Shown: positions 1 through 14,032 of the stretch, piece after piece
Layout of the letters: each line of letters begins with the position of its first letter
How positions within the stretch are numbered: the stretch's first letter is position 1
NCBI GenBank assembly: GCA_030770535.1
Contig: JASVEC010000028.1
Span: 186,001 to 250,000 of the forward strand
Direction: 5' to 3'
Length of the DNA: 64,000 bases
Source of the DNA: Batkoa obscura
Lineage: Eukaryota; Entomophthoromycota; Entomophthoromycetes; Entomophthorales; Batkoaceae
Made by a program: the position numbers and the translations under genes
The notes under the pieces: model-generated
What the model was told of the DNA's origin: nothing
Databases searched by the model: none
Seen by the model: only the letters and a program-made list of their open reading frames with translations

Positions 1-427
1 CTTTAATTAAGGCTGGATCAATGGAATTGACACTTTAATAAACAATAAGTATTAAAGATTATTATTTTTTTATAATTTGATGAGATTTAAAAAACTTACA
101 TAATCATCCCAAACGTTGAAATAGCCCCAACGATATAATCTTCAACACCAGGAGGAGTTGGGTTATCTTTAGTTAAATGACTGGATATTATACCATCAAC
201 AAAAACCCACCAGGAAAGAGCAAACTTTTTATTTAATGTGGTTAGTTAATCAATCAAATTTTCAACTTTTGTCAAAAAGTAATGAAATTGAAATAAAATT
301 GAAATTCACTTACAATAAAACCAGAAGAATAAATTAAAAAACTTCGTTGATTGGTACCGAATAAATTCCAATTGATAGAAGGGAATATACATTTAAAGGG
401 ACTCCGAGATGATTCAACGTAATCCAT
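1..427 (-). CDS. VPS68: TMEM50/Vps68-family membrane protein, 3' part outside the window
   Basis: Three exons can be read on the minus strand: 427-314, 224-100 and 32 to the window edge, joined by introns with GTAAGT donors and AG acceptors that keep the frame. The start is the ATG at 427. The product contains SWWVFVDGIISSH, then ISTFGMI running across the second intron into VNSIDPALI. This matches the family pattern of a tryptophan-rich first membrane segment followed by a second segment ending in the V-N-S/A-I motif. Members are small four-helix endosomal or vacuolar membrane proteins; yeast Vps68 acts with Vps55 in endosome-to-vacuole sorting. The C-terminal half is not in the window. The gene is divergent from the NUP85-like gene, 194 bp away. 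The family is fairly sure; the symbol is by analogy with yeast. Confidence 0.75.
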
Positions 428-621
428 ATTGTTTATTGTTTTGTTATTTAATAGAGATTAAAAAATACTTTTTTTTAAGGTGCAATATTTAGAATAAAAC
501 TAAGCCACTTCTATAGTTTTGTCATGACTATGTTGACTGCAATAATTGCAGTTTTTTTTGCAAATAAGTAGGATTAGGGATAAAGTTTTATTTTTAAAAA
601 AATAATGGTCTTATTAAAATA
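428..621. promoter_or_regulatory. Shared divergent promoter region
   Basis: This 194-bp AT-rich gap separates the start codons of the Vps68-like gene (minus) and the NUP85-like gene (plus), so it must hold both 5' UTRs and core promoters. No clear factor site was recognised. Confidence 0.5.
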
Positions 622-3207
622 ATGACGTTGAATTATTATTTGCATTCCAAGAATCAAGTAAATATATTATAATAATTCAATCAACAACATGTTAATTAGA
701 TCTTAGTTAATTATCTATTGCTCATCAATTTATAAAGAGGTCAATGAGGTTTATAAAGAAGAAATTGAGTTTGAGTAAGTAGTTGAGTTTTTAATTTTGA
801 AATATAGAATTTTAATGATTATTAAGTTTTAATAAAAAAGAAGATGAAGTCTATTTAACAAGAGCACAATTAAATCTACTTAATAAAAAATATATGCAAC
901 AAATTGATGCTTATTTGGAGGTTATTAAGGTAATTTAGGATATTAATAATAATAATAAATATTTTATGTACTAAATAAATTAGAATATAGAAATGGAAGA
1001 AGTTCAATTTGAATACAATAGGTTTCTATGGATAAGGAAGATATGGAGTTTAGTTACTTTAATACTTGGACATAATGGAAAAAAAGAGTTATTTTCTGAA
1101 AAATATATTAATTGGTTTAACGATAATTTTATATGTAAAATGAATAAGATTTATAATGGATAATAATTCAAAAAAATTGATGTTTTTTATTGTATTAGTA
1201 ACTACTCCAACACAGATCAATTTTGTTATGAACCAAAGAGTACCACATGAACATGAGTTGTTTTTACCTATGGTCATGAAGTAAATTTTTGGGATGAAAC
1301 TTAAAACTAAATTGTAATTAACATATTAATAAACAATTTTAGATGTGTATTGAGAGGACAGAAAAAAACAGCGTTAAAATTGATTGATTATTTACCACAA
1401 ACACCAATAGTAAAATTAATTAAAGTAAGGAAAATTCTATAATTATTAAATAAGAAATAATATATATTTTTTAAACTTAGTTAATTTATCAAAGTGAGCC
1501 GATTTTTAATTCACAACATGAAACAATAGAAGAATATGAACTTAAACTAACTGAATGGAAAAAACAAAAGGAAGTATTAGCAAGAAATAGTATTATTAAA
1601 GAAGAAGCTGATATTATTAAAGAAAAAAAAGAAAGTATCAATTTATATGAAGAACGTATAGTAATATTAGATTTATTAAAGATAGTAACAGGATATAGTT
1701 ATAATATGGAGGATTTAATTAATATTATTATTAAATATACTGAAAGTTGGATGGAGTTATTTGTTAGTTTATTAAATCTTGCGTTTCCAATAGTTATGTT
1801 TGAACAGGTTGAGTAAGTTTTTTTGGGTTATTGAGTTAAAACGGAGTAATTAAAATTTTTATTTTATAGTGAAATAATTGCTATATGTAAAAAATATTAT
1901 ATTATTGGTAAACAAGATATTGAATTAAGTTTTTATTTTTTATTTTGTAAAGAATGGAAAAATGTAAGGATTTGTATTCAGATGATTTGATGTTTAAGTT
2001 GTAATTCATATTTTAGTTTATATTATATTGTCGAAAAATTGATCCGTGGATGGAAGTTCACTTAAGTGATTTAATATTAAAAAGTGAAAAGATTTATCAA
2101 TCGAAAGAAGTTGTGAGTGAAAAGTAAATTTTTATCGAAATTTTAAAGGAATTAATATGTTTATTAGTATTTTAAATAGATCTTTTTTGATGCAGCAAAA
2201 GAAAGAAGGAATAATTAATTTTATGAATTGTTTAAATATTACAACGGAATCTTATTTGGTAGATACAAATTTATTTTATTTAGCCCAAATTCAACCAATA
2301 GAGTTTGAAGTATCGCTAAAGGTAAGTTTGATTTCATAGTAATAATATATTAATATATTTTAAATTTTAGATAATTGAAAAAATCTCAATAAAAACTAAA
2401 AAATTTATTGATAGATTATTACATCTATGTAATGAATTAAAATTAGTTAAAGAATTTAATTTTATTTGTAAGGTAATTAAAAAAATAATAAGTAAAAATT
2501 GAAATTAGGATTAATTAATTTTAAAATTAGAAATTTATTGAACTATTGTTACAACAAAAACAAATTATGTTAAGTTTTAAATATTTGATTCAATCAAAAG
2601 AAAAAGAGTGTTATTTAAAAGAGAATATTTATTGTTTTATATTGATGAAATATTTTAAGGATGGTAAGTTAATATATATTTCCTTTTGGTATTATATATT
2701 AATTTATTTATTATAGATCACTTTTATTATAACGAATATATCAATAATTTAATTCAATATTTAACCGAATTTAAAGATTATTGGGGGTTGTTAAAGGATT
2801 TTGATCAATTGTTGGAAGTAAGTAACATTGAAGTTTATTTTAAATTAATAATAATGATTAATTATCTAGGACAAAAACTATGAGCAAAGTTCAAATATAT
2901 TACTACAATTAATAAATTTCAAAACAATATCCATCCCTTGGTTTATTAAATTTATTATACTATTTAAAGCAATTGAAGTGGTTAATAGTAAGTTTTTGTT
3001 AAGTGATTTTATAACAGTAAATAACCAATTTTAGATTATAATTCTAATTTTACAATAGAACAAGTTAATCAAATTTACAAGTTACAAACACAATTAAAAT
3101 CGAAATTAAAGAATGAAGATAACAATTTATTATCAGTGGATTTAAATCCTGTTTTAAATGCTTACAAATTGATTCAAATTGCCTGCTTTAGGTTGTTGGT
3201 TAAGTAA
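622..3207 (+). CDS. NUP85: NUP85-like nucleoporin, copy A (Y-complex scaffold)
   Basis: The gene has many short introns. Exons 622-657, 707-774 and 827-929 were traced base by base, and the rest follow the same GTAAG...TAG rule to the TAA at 3205-3207. The product is roughly 650 residues of alpha-helical repeat. Diagnostic stretches, in order, are IWSLVTLILG, then MVMKCVLRGQKKTALKLI, then YELKLTEWKKQKEVL, and further on IDPWMEVHLSDLILKS. They correspond to the family's V-x-x-C-V-L-R-G motif, the basic L-x-x-W helix after it, and the W-x-x-x-H-L-x-D-L helix. Nup85/Nup75 is an ACE1-fold scaffold of the Nup84/Nup107 complex at the nuclear envelope. A second gene with the same landmarks lies at 7989-10575. 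The likely start is a 12-codon first exon, because the next upstream frame is closed. Family assignment is good; exon edges after 930 are approximate. Confidence 0.75.
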
Positions 3208-3484
3208 ACTTGAATTTTTTAATATCTTTTTATTTTTATTAACAAATGCTGTTTGAGAAAATTAATCCATTTAAGCTTATGCTAAAACTAATAAAAATGT
3301 ATTAAAAAGTTAATGTTTTATTTTTATTTTTTTATATTGCAATTTTTAGGTCTTTATTATTACCAAAACCTAAATTTTAATAGTAACGTTAATAAATATT
3401 TTACAAAATTACTTATAAATCTAGGTGATATTTGTAAAAATTCCAATTGACCTAAAAAGTAATTTTAAAAAAAATTATAATTAT

Positions 3485-3588
3485 ATAGGGATGTTTTTTT
3501 TGGTTTCATTATTTTTTCCATTTATTAAGCGCTATTTGAGCGAAAAGATTGTTAGTAAAATTCTTAAACAAAAAAACACATCCCCATA
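3485..3588 (+). mobile_element. MITE copy 1
   Basis: This is about 104 bp and starts TAGGGATGT after TA. It carries the family core AAGCGCTATTTGAGCG and the right end ACATCCCCATA. It has no coding capacity. Confidence 0.85.
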
Positions 3589-3592
3589 TAAT

Positions 3593-3737
3593 TAGTTAAA
3601 TTTAAAAAAGCTTAAAGTTAAATTTTTTTATTTAACTTAAGATTTATTTTAATTGTTTTATTTTTTTTAAATAATTGATTATTTTAATTATATGCTTTAT
3701 ATTGTTTTTATTAAATGTTTAATGAATATAATATATA
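3593..3737 (+). mobile_element. Fragment of the DNA transposon 5' region (empty LTR site)
   Basis: The sequence resembles 18360-18460 of the complete transposon (shared GTTAAATTTAAAAA / AAGCTTAAA / AACTTAA segments). It then runs straight into sequence that in the complete copy lies after the LTR-like insert (TTTTTATTAAAT, then AAT, then ATAATATA). It therefore represents the state before that insertion. Its right end meets the inverted fragment starting at 3738. Confidence 0.6.
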
Positions 3738-4303
3738 TATAGGGGTGTCCGAATTAGTTTCATTTTTTCATCCAATTTTTAAATATCTATTATTGACTGT
3801 TATAGCTGATATTGCAGATTTGCTATCAAATAAGTAAACTATCTTAATGTTATAATTACATTATTAATATATTAATAAGTTAATAAATAGCTGCATGGGA
3901 AGGAGTGATTAGTATTAAAACTATGATTAACCATCCCTATATGGGGGTGTTTTTTTGGCTTCATTATTTTTTCCATTTTTTAAGCGCTATTTGAGTGGAA
4001 AGATTATTGGTAAAATTCTTAAATAGAAAAATACATCCCCATATAACCATTTTTCTTGCTGGATTTTTAAAATTATTTGGTATATATTTAAAAAATGTTG
4101 ACCTAACTACTGCTTTATCTTTTAAATCATTAAAATACTTACTATATATCATTCTTCTACTTTTATTTAATATATATATATTATCTGATAAATACTTATT
4201 ATTATTATTATTATTATTAAATCTTGACGAAATAGTTGAATTATTAAGTAAACATTGTATAATAATTTTAGTTTGCTCATCTTTAATTTTTTTTGTATTT
4301 TTA
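3738..4303 (-). mobile_element. Internally deleted relic of the DNA transposon
   Basis: The left end TAGGGGTGTCCGAATTAGTTTC is the reverse complement of the right inverted terminal repeat at 21127-21151. Bases 3860-3939 match the complement of about 20700-20780. After an inserted MITE, 4050-4303 match the complement of about 19310-19565, reading MIYSKYFNDLKDKAVVRS on the minus strand. Roughly 1.1 kb of transposase sequence is missing between these blocks, and the missing part is exactly at the MITE. It cannot encode a working transposase. Confidence 0.75.
3940..4043 (+). mobile_element. MITE copy 2, inserted in the transposon relic
   Basis: This is 104 bp, with left end TATGGGGGTGTTTTTTTGGC and right end ACATCCCCATA, flanked by TA. 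It lies between the two blocks of the transposon relic. Confidence 0.9.
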
Positions 4304-4382
4304 ATAAATTTTATAGATGATCATTGTAGAATTAGTAAAGGATTTGGACTTCTTTTTATGTGATTGAAATAATATGATACTG

Positions 4383-4847
4383 TGTGAAAGTTGGTACTCA
4401 GTGGTAGGAGTTAAAAACAGTTCTTGCTTGATTAACTTGCCTTGAGTCGAACGGTCTTAGTTTATGTAACTAAGATAGACTTAAATGAATAGGAATAATA
4501 CGTAATAAGTTACGAACTATGTAAAACAAATAGAATAGACAATACTACTGTAAAATCTACGTAAGATGTTGTCAGAAAGACTTAGTGGCTTTATTAATAG
4601 TACGATATCAGGGAGTAATTCAGTTAAAAAGCATCGAGTTATCATATTGAAGAATCTCTTTTATACTCCAATAAATATGGATATTAATACGAGAGGATGT
4701 TATTCCTTGCAATATGAAGTTATAAATTCTCGCAGCAAATCAAAATAAGGGACTCTGACTTGATTGTATTTGAACTTGAGAACACAGCAACTTAAGTGAT
4801 TGTTGCGTTATAATCAATCCGAGAGCTAAATAAAGCAATATTTCACA
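4383..4847 (+). mobile_element. Solo LTR-like fossil, copy 1
   Basis: The element begins TGTGAAAGTTGGTACTCAG and ends ATATTTCACA, so it has TG...CA ends with a short inverted repeat, and it is flanked on both sides by ACTG. The same sequence, diverged and shorter, is at 18461-18820. No internal coding region accompanies either copy. It is most easily read as a solo LTR of a retroelement of unknown family. The divergence between the copies suggests it is not recent. Confidence 0.5.
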
Positions 4848-4952
4848 ACTGTTTACTATTCTAAAGCCTTTTTAGCATTTTGATGCCAATATAGATATTT
4901 ACTTTGTTTCTGTATATTCTTTCATTGCTTCTTTCATCGCTTCTTTTCATCA

Positions 4953-5058
4953 TATGGGGATGTTTTTTTTTTGGGTTCACCACTTTCTCTATTTTTTAAG
5001 CGCTATTGAGCGGAAAATGTGTTAGTAAATCTCTTAAAGAAAAAGAGACATCCCCATA
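4953..5058 (+). mobile_element. MITE copy 3
   Basis: This is 106 bp, with left end TATGGGGATGTTTTTTTTTT, core AAGCGCTATTGAGCGG and right end ACATCCCCATA. The right flank shows a simple TA duplication. Confidence 0.88.
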
Positions 5059-5223
5059 CCTTTACCACTTTTTTAATAAGTTAATCAGATTAATTTACTA
5101 ATTTCAATATTGTTTATACTCCCAATATAATAAAAAAGTAAATCTACTTTCAACATTCTAGGTTATAGTATATTCTATTCAATAAATCAAGAGAAATCTA
5201 ATATATCTCTTATCTACATTACA

Positions 5224-5487
5224 ATGTCAACAACTCATAAATCACACCATCAATTAAATTGTTTTCATCCAATACATTATTTCCTCATACTAATCTGTAC
5301 GATCTTTCTCAGTTGCCTTATACATGTATTAATCATCATTCTATTCATTTGTTATGCCTTATGGCTCTTAGTAGTAGGGATTAGCCCTGGAGCAGCTCAG
5401 TTTAAAGTGTATTTACATTCTATAGATACATTAACCCTATCTATTTCTCAATGTTTTATAAATTTATTTTGTTATGAAACTAAATAA
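5224..5487 (+). CDS. Small hydrophobic membrane protein, unknown
   Basis: This is an uninterrupted 87-residue ORF. After a polar start (STTHKSHHQLNCFHP), residues about 20-57 form one long or two closely spaced membrane segments rich in Leu, Ile and Cys, followed by GISPGAAQFK and a short tail. I do not recognise the family. In favour of a real gene are its higher codon complexity compared with the surrounding AT-rich DNA and its fit between the repeat island and NSUN5, 371 bp upstream of that gene. Against it are the short length and the lack of a recognisable homologue. Confidence 0.4.
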   Translation: MSTTHKSHHQLNCFHPIHYFLILICTIFLSCLIHVLIIILFICYALWLLVVGISPGAAQFKVYLHSIDTLTLSISQCFINLFCYETK

Positions 5488-5858
5488 ATTGAATAAATTA
5501 TAAGGTCAAATAAGCTTTATTTCAGTTAATTATTTCAATTAAAATACTCTCCTTATTGAAGTTTACTTTTAATAATCAACCTTACTAAAGTAAAAACCTT
5601 TGCTCTACTCTATTTTCTTTTAACAGCGTAATGTCATTATCCTTGTCTCTCCTCACTTCACTTTAATTCCATCTCATTGTTATTCTACCACCTAAAAATT
5701 TCAATTTTTTACTCTCATAGATAAAACATTTGTTTATAACTCTTTCAATTTTTTTCAAAAAAACCAATCATTTTCTTAATTCTCTCCCTTTTGAGCAATA
5801 TTAATTTTTACATAAAATACTTTCATTTTTAGTCTTAACCTACCAACTATAAAAAACA

Positions 5859-7965
<2,107 letters not shown>

Positions 7966-7988
7966 ATCATTCATTATCAATATTAATA

Positions 7989-10575
7989 TCAATCACCTTT
8001 TATTAAATGTGGATTTTTAACTTGTCCTTTATAGAGTATATAATAAACTTCGTTTTCTTCTTTTTTAAAATATACAATTACTTTCTATAATTGATTTAAT
8101 ATTAGTATTTATTCTTTATTTATTTATATGAATATTATTAAACTTACTTTACAAATATAATCATGTAAATAAATTAACTTGTATTTTAAAGATAATAAAA
8201 GTAATTCATTTATAAATACTATTAAATTAGAATTATTAATTAATTCAATTTTATCCGTTATCTAAAATAAGATATTAATATATTAATATATTAATACACT
8301 ATATTAAAATATGAAATATTCTACTATTTTCTTACCATAAATAAATTACTTAGTAATGTACAATCCAAATTTGAAATATAAAAGAACATTATATTTAAAT
8401 ATTCATTATAATTGATTTCTTTTGTTTTTTCAATATCATTAGTTAATATTAAATTCAATTCAATATATTTTCGAATATTTAATTCTCTCTTTTCAATTAT
8501 GGATTTTCTATATTAAAATAAAATTAAAATTAAAATTAAAGAAATACATTCTACTTACTTATTTAACATTTCGGATAAATTATTTTCCTTGTCAATAATC
8601 ATTTTCTTTTCCATTAAATCGATAAAATGTAATTGAAACCAAATAGGATATTCATCCATATTTTTAATAAACTATCATTATTATTATTAATGCTATATTA
8701 TTATGTTGTTATATTATTACTATTTACCTTTTCACTCTCATTACATAATAATTGTTGAATACAATTATTAAATAATTCGTTTTCTTTATTATTACTATTG
8801 TTCTCTTTTGCGATGACAAATTGATTTTTTTTAATAAATTTATTAATGAATTGAATTAATGTACTAAATAAAAATTAAATATAAATATAAATAATTACAA
8901 AATAACAATACTAATATCTTAACTTACCCAAGTCCCTTTTTATTAATTTTATCAACATAAAATCTTAAAAAATAACTCATTGAACCCATAAGTGATATTT
9001 CATAATCTATCAATATGTAAAATAAATTCTTTGGATTTCTTATTTCAATTATTAATAATTCAATAATATCAATTATTCCTTTTTTATAATTAAACATATC
9101 ATTAATATTTAATACATTTAATTCTTTCTTTTGTTTCCATTCTTTAATTCTTTTTTCTTTGATTTCTTTATTTTTACTTTTATCTAAAGTTACAGTGTTT
9201 AACTCTTTAATTAATTCCTTAAATAAATAATGTTAGTATTATTGCTAGTACTATTACTATTCTATAATTTAATAAATACCTACAATTAAATAATCTACTA
9301 TATTATCATTTTTAATTTTAGATAATAATTTAATAGCTGTTTCATTATTTTCATAAATTAAGCATCTAATTTAAATTGAATTGTTATTATTATCACTATA
9401 TATTAATAATAATTTTACTTACTTAAGTACTGTTCCAATAAATTTCAAATCATTCTCTGGTTTGTCTAATTTCAATAAATTATTACTATCTACTATAAAA
9501 GAATCTATAATAAATTAAAATTAATTAATACGCCATACTACAAATAATAGAGCAATAGATATTTTACTTTCAAAATTTTGTTTTAACCAAGTTAATACTA
9601 ACACTTTTAATTCTTTATCATTATTTTCTTTTATATATAACATATCAATTAATTGCCATAAGCATGATATTTGTTGATATAATTTTGTTTCTAAAATATT
9701 TTCAAAATACGTTTTTTCCTATTTAAATTTAAATTCATTAGCTATTAATTATTAGTTATTTATATAAATTACTTTAATATTATCTACGTATTCTTTTATA
9801 ACTTTCGTATATTTGTCAGTATAGGTTGATAATTTATTGAAATCAATATTTTTATTTTGTTGACTAAATAAATAAATAAATTTTGATTCTCCTTAGAATA
9901 AAAAAATACTATTATTATTATTAACTTACTTTAAAGTTTTGATATGAGTTTCAAATTGAATATTTAACTCTTGAAATATTTTACCACTATTAATTAAAAA
10001 CTAAATAAAATAATGAATAATTATTATATGAATCTATTTCATATTATATTACTTGTGTTTTCTTATTATTTTGAATTATCGATTTATTTTTATTTTCTTT
10101 TAGTTGTTCCTTATCAACAATCTCTTTCGTAACATTAAATCCAATTCCCTCTATATTTAATGTAATATCTTTTTTATCGGGTTGAATTGTAACATTTTCT
10201 TTTATTACTTTTGGTTTCAATTTTTCATTGTCAATAATTTGGTTAATATTTTGAACAAACTAAACGTTAATTAAATCCCATTAACTCCCATAATATCAAA
10301 TAATAGTAATAAATAAAATAGTTACCAATTTTAATTCTTCTTTTTCCTCATTTTCAATAGAATCCAAACTTTCTTCTCTTTCGATTTTTTTCTCATTATT
10401 GCCAATTAATTCCAACTTATCTATTTTATATCTTTTGACACTGGATTCATTTGAAGTAATGGGACTGTCGGAAGGTATTAAAAACTAAAATCAGATATTT
10501 TTTTATTAAGATTCTGATTGCTATTATTATATATTATATTATATTTACTGGATTAATTTGTTTTTTATGAATCAT
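7989..10575 (-). CDS. NUP85-like nucleoporin, copy B
   Basis: The start is the ATG at 10575 (MIHKKQINP, then an intron, then FLIPSDSPITSNESS). About a dozen exons follow, and the TGA ends at 7989. The landmarks match copy A in the same order: LWQLIDMLYI with VLTWLKQNFES; TVLKCLIYENNETAIKLL (copy A: MVMKCVLRGQKKTALKLI); IKEKRIKEWKQKKEL (copy A: YELKLTEWKKQKEVL); YPIWFQLHFIDLMEKK (copy A: IDPWMEVHLSDLILKS). This order fits Nup85 better than Nup107 or Nup96, although all share the ACE1 helical fold. The canonical C-V-L-R-G is degenerate here (C-L-I-Y-E), so this copy is more diverged. It has a charged N-terminal extension of about 150 residues not seen in copy A. Function at the pore is inferred only. 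Confidence 0.6.
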
Positions 10576-10759
10576 AATTTGTAATTCAGAAATAAGAAAA
10601 AATAACTAAAGTAGCTTGAAACTGGAGTTTTTTTGCTCTCTAATTCATTTAGATAATTTTTATTGGTTGAGATAGATAATTTGAAAAGAGTAGCTTAGAA
10701 AACTCAGTTTTGTTTATTTAATTATTTTTTTGATAAGTGGAATACTTACTCTATCAAGT
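10576..10759. promoter_or_regulatory. Shared divergent promoter region
   Basis: This 184-bp AT-rich gap lies between the start codons of the second NUP85-like gene (minus) and the unknown spliced gene (plus). No specific motif was recognised. Confidence 0.45.
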
Positions 10760-11639
10760 ATGCGCTCAGAAAGAAAAGAACTGGAACGTTTTATAAGATT
10801 AGTAAGTTATCAATAACGTTTTACCAATTATAAGCCTTAACTTGATTCTAATTTAGTTACCTGAAATCAATAATAATCTTAAACGTAAAAATAATGAAGA
10901 GAATTCAACTGAGGTAAATAAGGATATAGCGTTAAATTAACATATAAATTAATTAATATTAACAAAAAGGATTCAAGTATAAATAATGATATCGATAATT
11001 TAGCTATGGAATTGATGGAGGAGGATAGTTTGTCTAGCACATTCGAAACAGAGAATAATAGTAAGTGAATAGTAATAAGTGCAGTAAATAGAATAACAAA
11101 TGATAATTAAATAATAGAAAAACTAAGAATTCCAGGCTTAACATTTAATTTTTCCAAAGAAAAAATTGAAGAATTAATAAAAATATTCAATTTTGGTGAG
11201 GAAACTCTGGTGGATAAAAAAAGTAAATAAGATTATAAAATTATAATATATGAAAGTTATTTGACATTAATAATAATTTTATTAGATATAGATAGATTAA
11301 TTAAAGAACCCAATTATCTACCAGATAGGCCATTTGAAAATGAAGAAATTCAAAAGATTTTGGTGAGTTTACTTATTTTATTATAATATCATAATGAAAT
11401 AAATATACTAATCTTATATTTAAAAATAGAAATTATATCAAAGTAACTTGTCGAATGAAGGAATCAAATATTTAAAATCAATGTCTGAAAGATCAATGAA
11501 AGAAATTAATCCTGAGTTATATAAAAAGATAAATAGGATAGAAAATAATAAGGAAAAGAAGTTACCAATTGAATATAATAAATTTGTTGATTTAGAAGCT
11601 GAAAAATTGATTGAATTATTTAATAGTATTAAAAATTGA
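10760..11639 (+). CDS. Spliced gene of unknown function, about 190 residues
   Basis: The start MRSERKELERFIRL is followed by about five further exons joined by introns with GTAAGT, GTAAAT or GTGAGT donors. The readable parts are LPEINNNLKRKNNEENSTE, DNLAMELMEEDSLSSTFE, RIPGLTFNFSKEKIEELIK, DRLIKEPNYLPDRPFENE, and a last exon (to the TGA at 11639) ending FVDLEAEKLIELFNSIKN. The protein is highly charged and mostly helical, with an acidic N-terminal third and a Lys/Glu-rich C-terminal helix. It has no signal peptide or membrane segment. I do not recognise the family; a nuclear or kinetochore subunit is possible but unsupported. Consistent splice sites and frame across several exons are the main evidence that it is real. 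Confidence 0.6.
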
Positions 11640-12014
11640 TAAAAGACTCGGAGTGTTATTCAGTTGTTTATAATAAAAGGTTTAGCTAACTAGTATGATC
11701 CTATTTTTTTTAAAATTTCAAAGCTGGTTAACATTGGATAGGAAATAAAATAAACTTTCAACTATTTTTTATATTTTATTACCATATCATATGAAATAAC
11801 ATATCTTTACTACAATAAAGTATTAACTCTTACTTATTTAATATACTTTATGTTTTAAGTTTTAAATACTTATTTTATACTTTCAAATAGACTTAAAACC
11901 TACTGATTTGAGTTCTTTTTTTAATAAGCAGTAATCATTCATCTCAATTATTATAAAAATAACAAAAAATTCAATGATTACTACTTTTTTAGTATTTTTA
12001 TTTTTTTCCCTTTA

Positions 12015-13488
<1,474 letters not shown>

Positions 13489-14032
13489 TCTTTATCTCTT
13501 TTTTATTATTTTGTATATATAAATTTTGCAAAAATATTATAATATTGATAAAAGATAAAATTGAAGTTTATAATTCCAAAACTGAATGAATTTTAGTCAA
13601 TGACTCCTTTTTTAATCTCCTTAAATATATATTTATTTTTTTCAATTGAGATGGGATGACTAGGTTTGACTATAAAATAAGTTAGCATCATCTTTTCTAT
13701 ATTTGGGAAATTGCATTGACTTTTTTTGGAAGTGGAAGCTTTATGCTACTAAATTGATATATTACTTGTTTAGTACCCTCTATTTTAATGTGTTGTGTAT
13801 AGTCTTATATAATAATGTTGATTGCTATATTGTCTATGTTCTATTCTATTTCATTGCTTATAACTGTAGTTTTAATGATATTATATCTAGATTTATAAAA
13901 TGTAGCCTTGAGCTTAACTAAAAATCTCTAAAGTTTTGATCAAAACCAATAAATTTAACTGATGATTTTGCAAAAAATTTAAAAAATTCAACTTTTTTAT
14001 TTTGATAACCTTTACAATTAATTTCAACTACA
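13489..14032. promoter_or_regulatory. Divergent intergenic region between LYS12 and the SMYD gene
   Basis: This 544-bp AT-rich sequence has no recognisable gene. It must contain both promoters. No GCN4-type or other known site was confidently seen. Confidence 0.4.

Larger units (their letters stand above)
3208..5223. other. Repeat-rich intergenic island
   Basis: There is no host gene between the NUP85-like gene and the small membrane-protein ORF. The interval holds three MITE copies, two fragments of the DNA transposon seen whole at 18272-21151, and an LTR-like fossil. Bases 3208-3484 and 5059-5223 are AT-rich with nothing recognisable. Confidence 0.7.

Noticed and set aside
1089-1277. Minus-strand ORF inside the NUP85-like gene
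   Set aside because: It is antisense to spliced exons of the nucleoporin and has low-complexity content; a chance ORF.
3995-4363. Leu/Ile-rich 122-residue plus-strand ORF
   Set aside because: It runs through a MITE and antisense through the transposon relic. The hydrophobic look comes from reading AT-rich transposase sequence backwards.
4566-4748. 60-residue ORF with MLSERLSGF start
   Set aside because: It lies wholly inside the LTR-like fossil and has no support as a gene.
7989-10575. Assignment of this gene to Nup107/Nup84
   Set aside because: The early W-L-x-x-L-Y, W-L and D-rich segments fit Nup84 superficially. The later landmarks, in the same order as copy A, fit Nup85 better, so it was kept as NUP85-like with reduced confidence.
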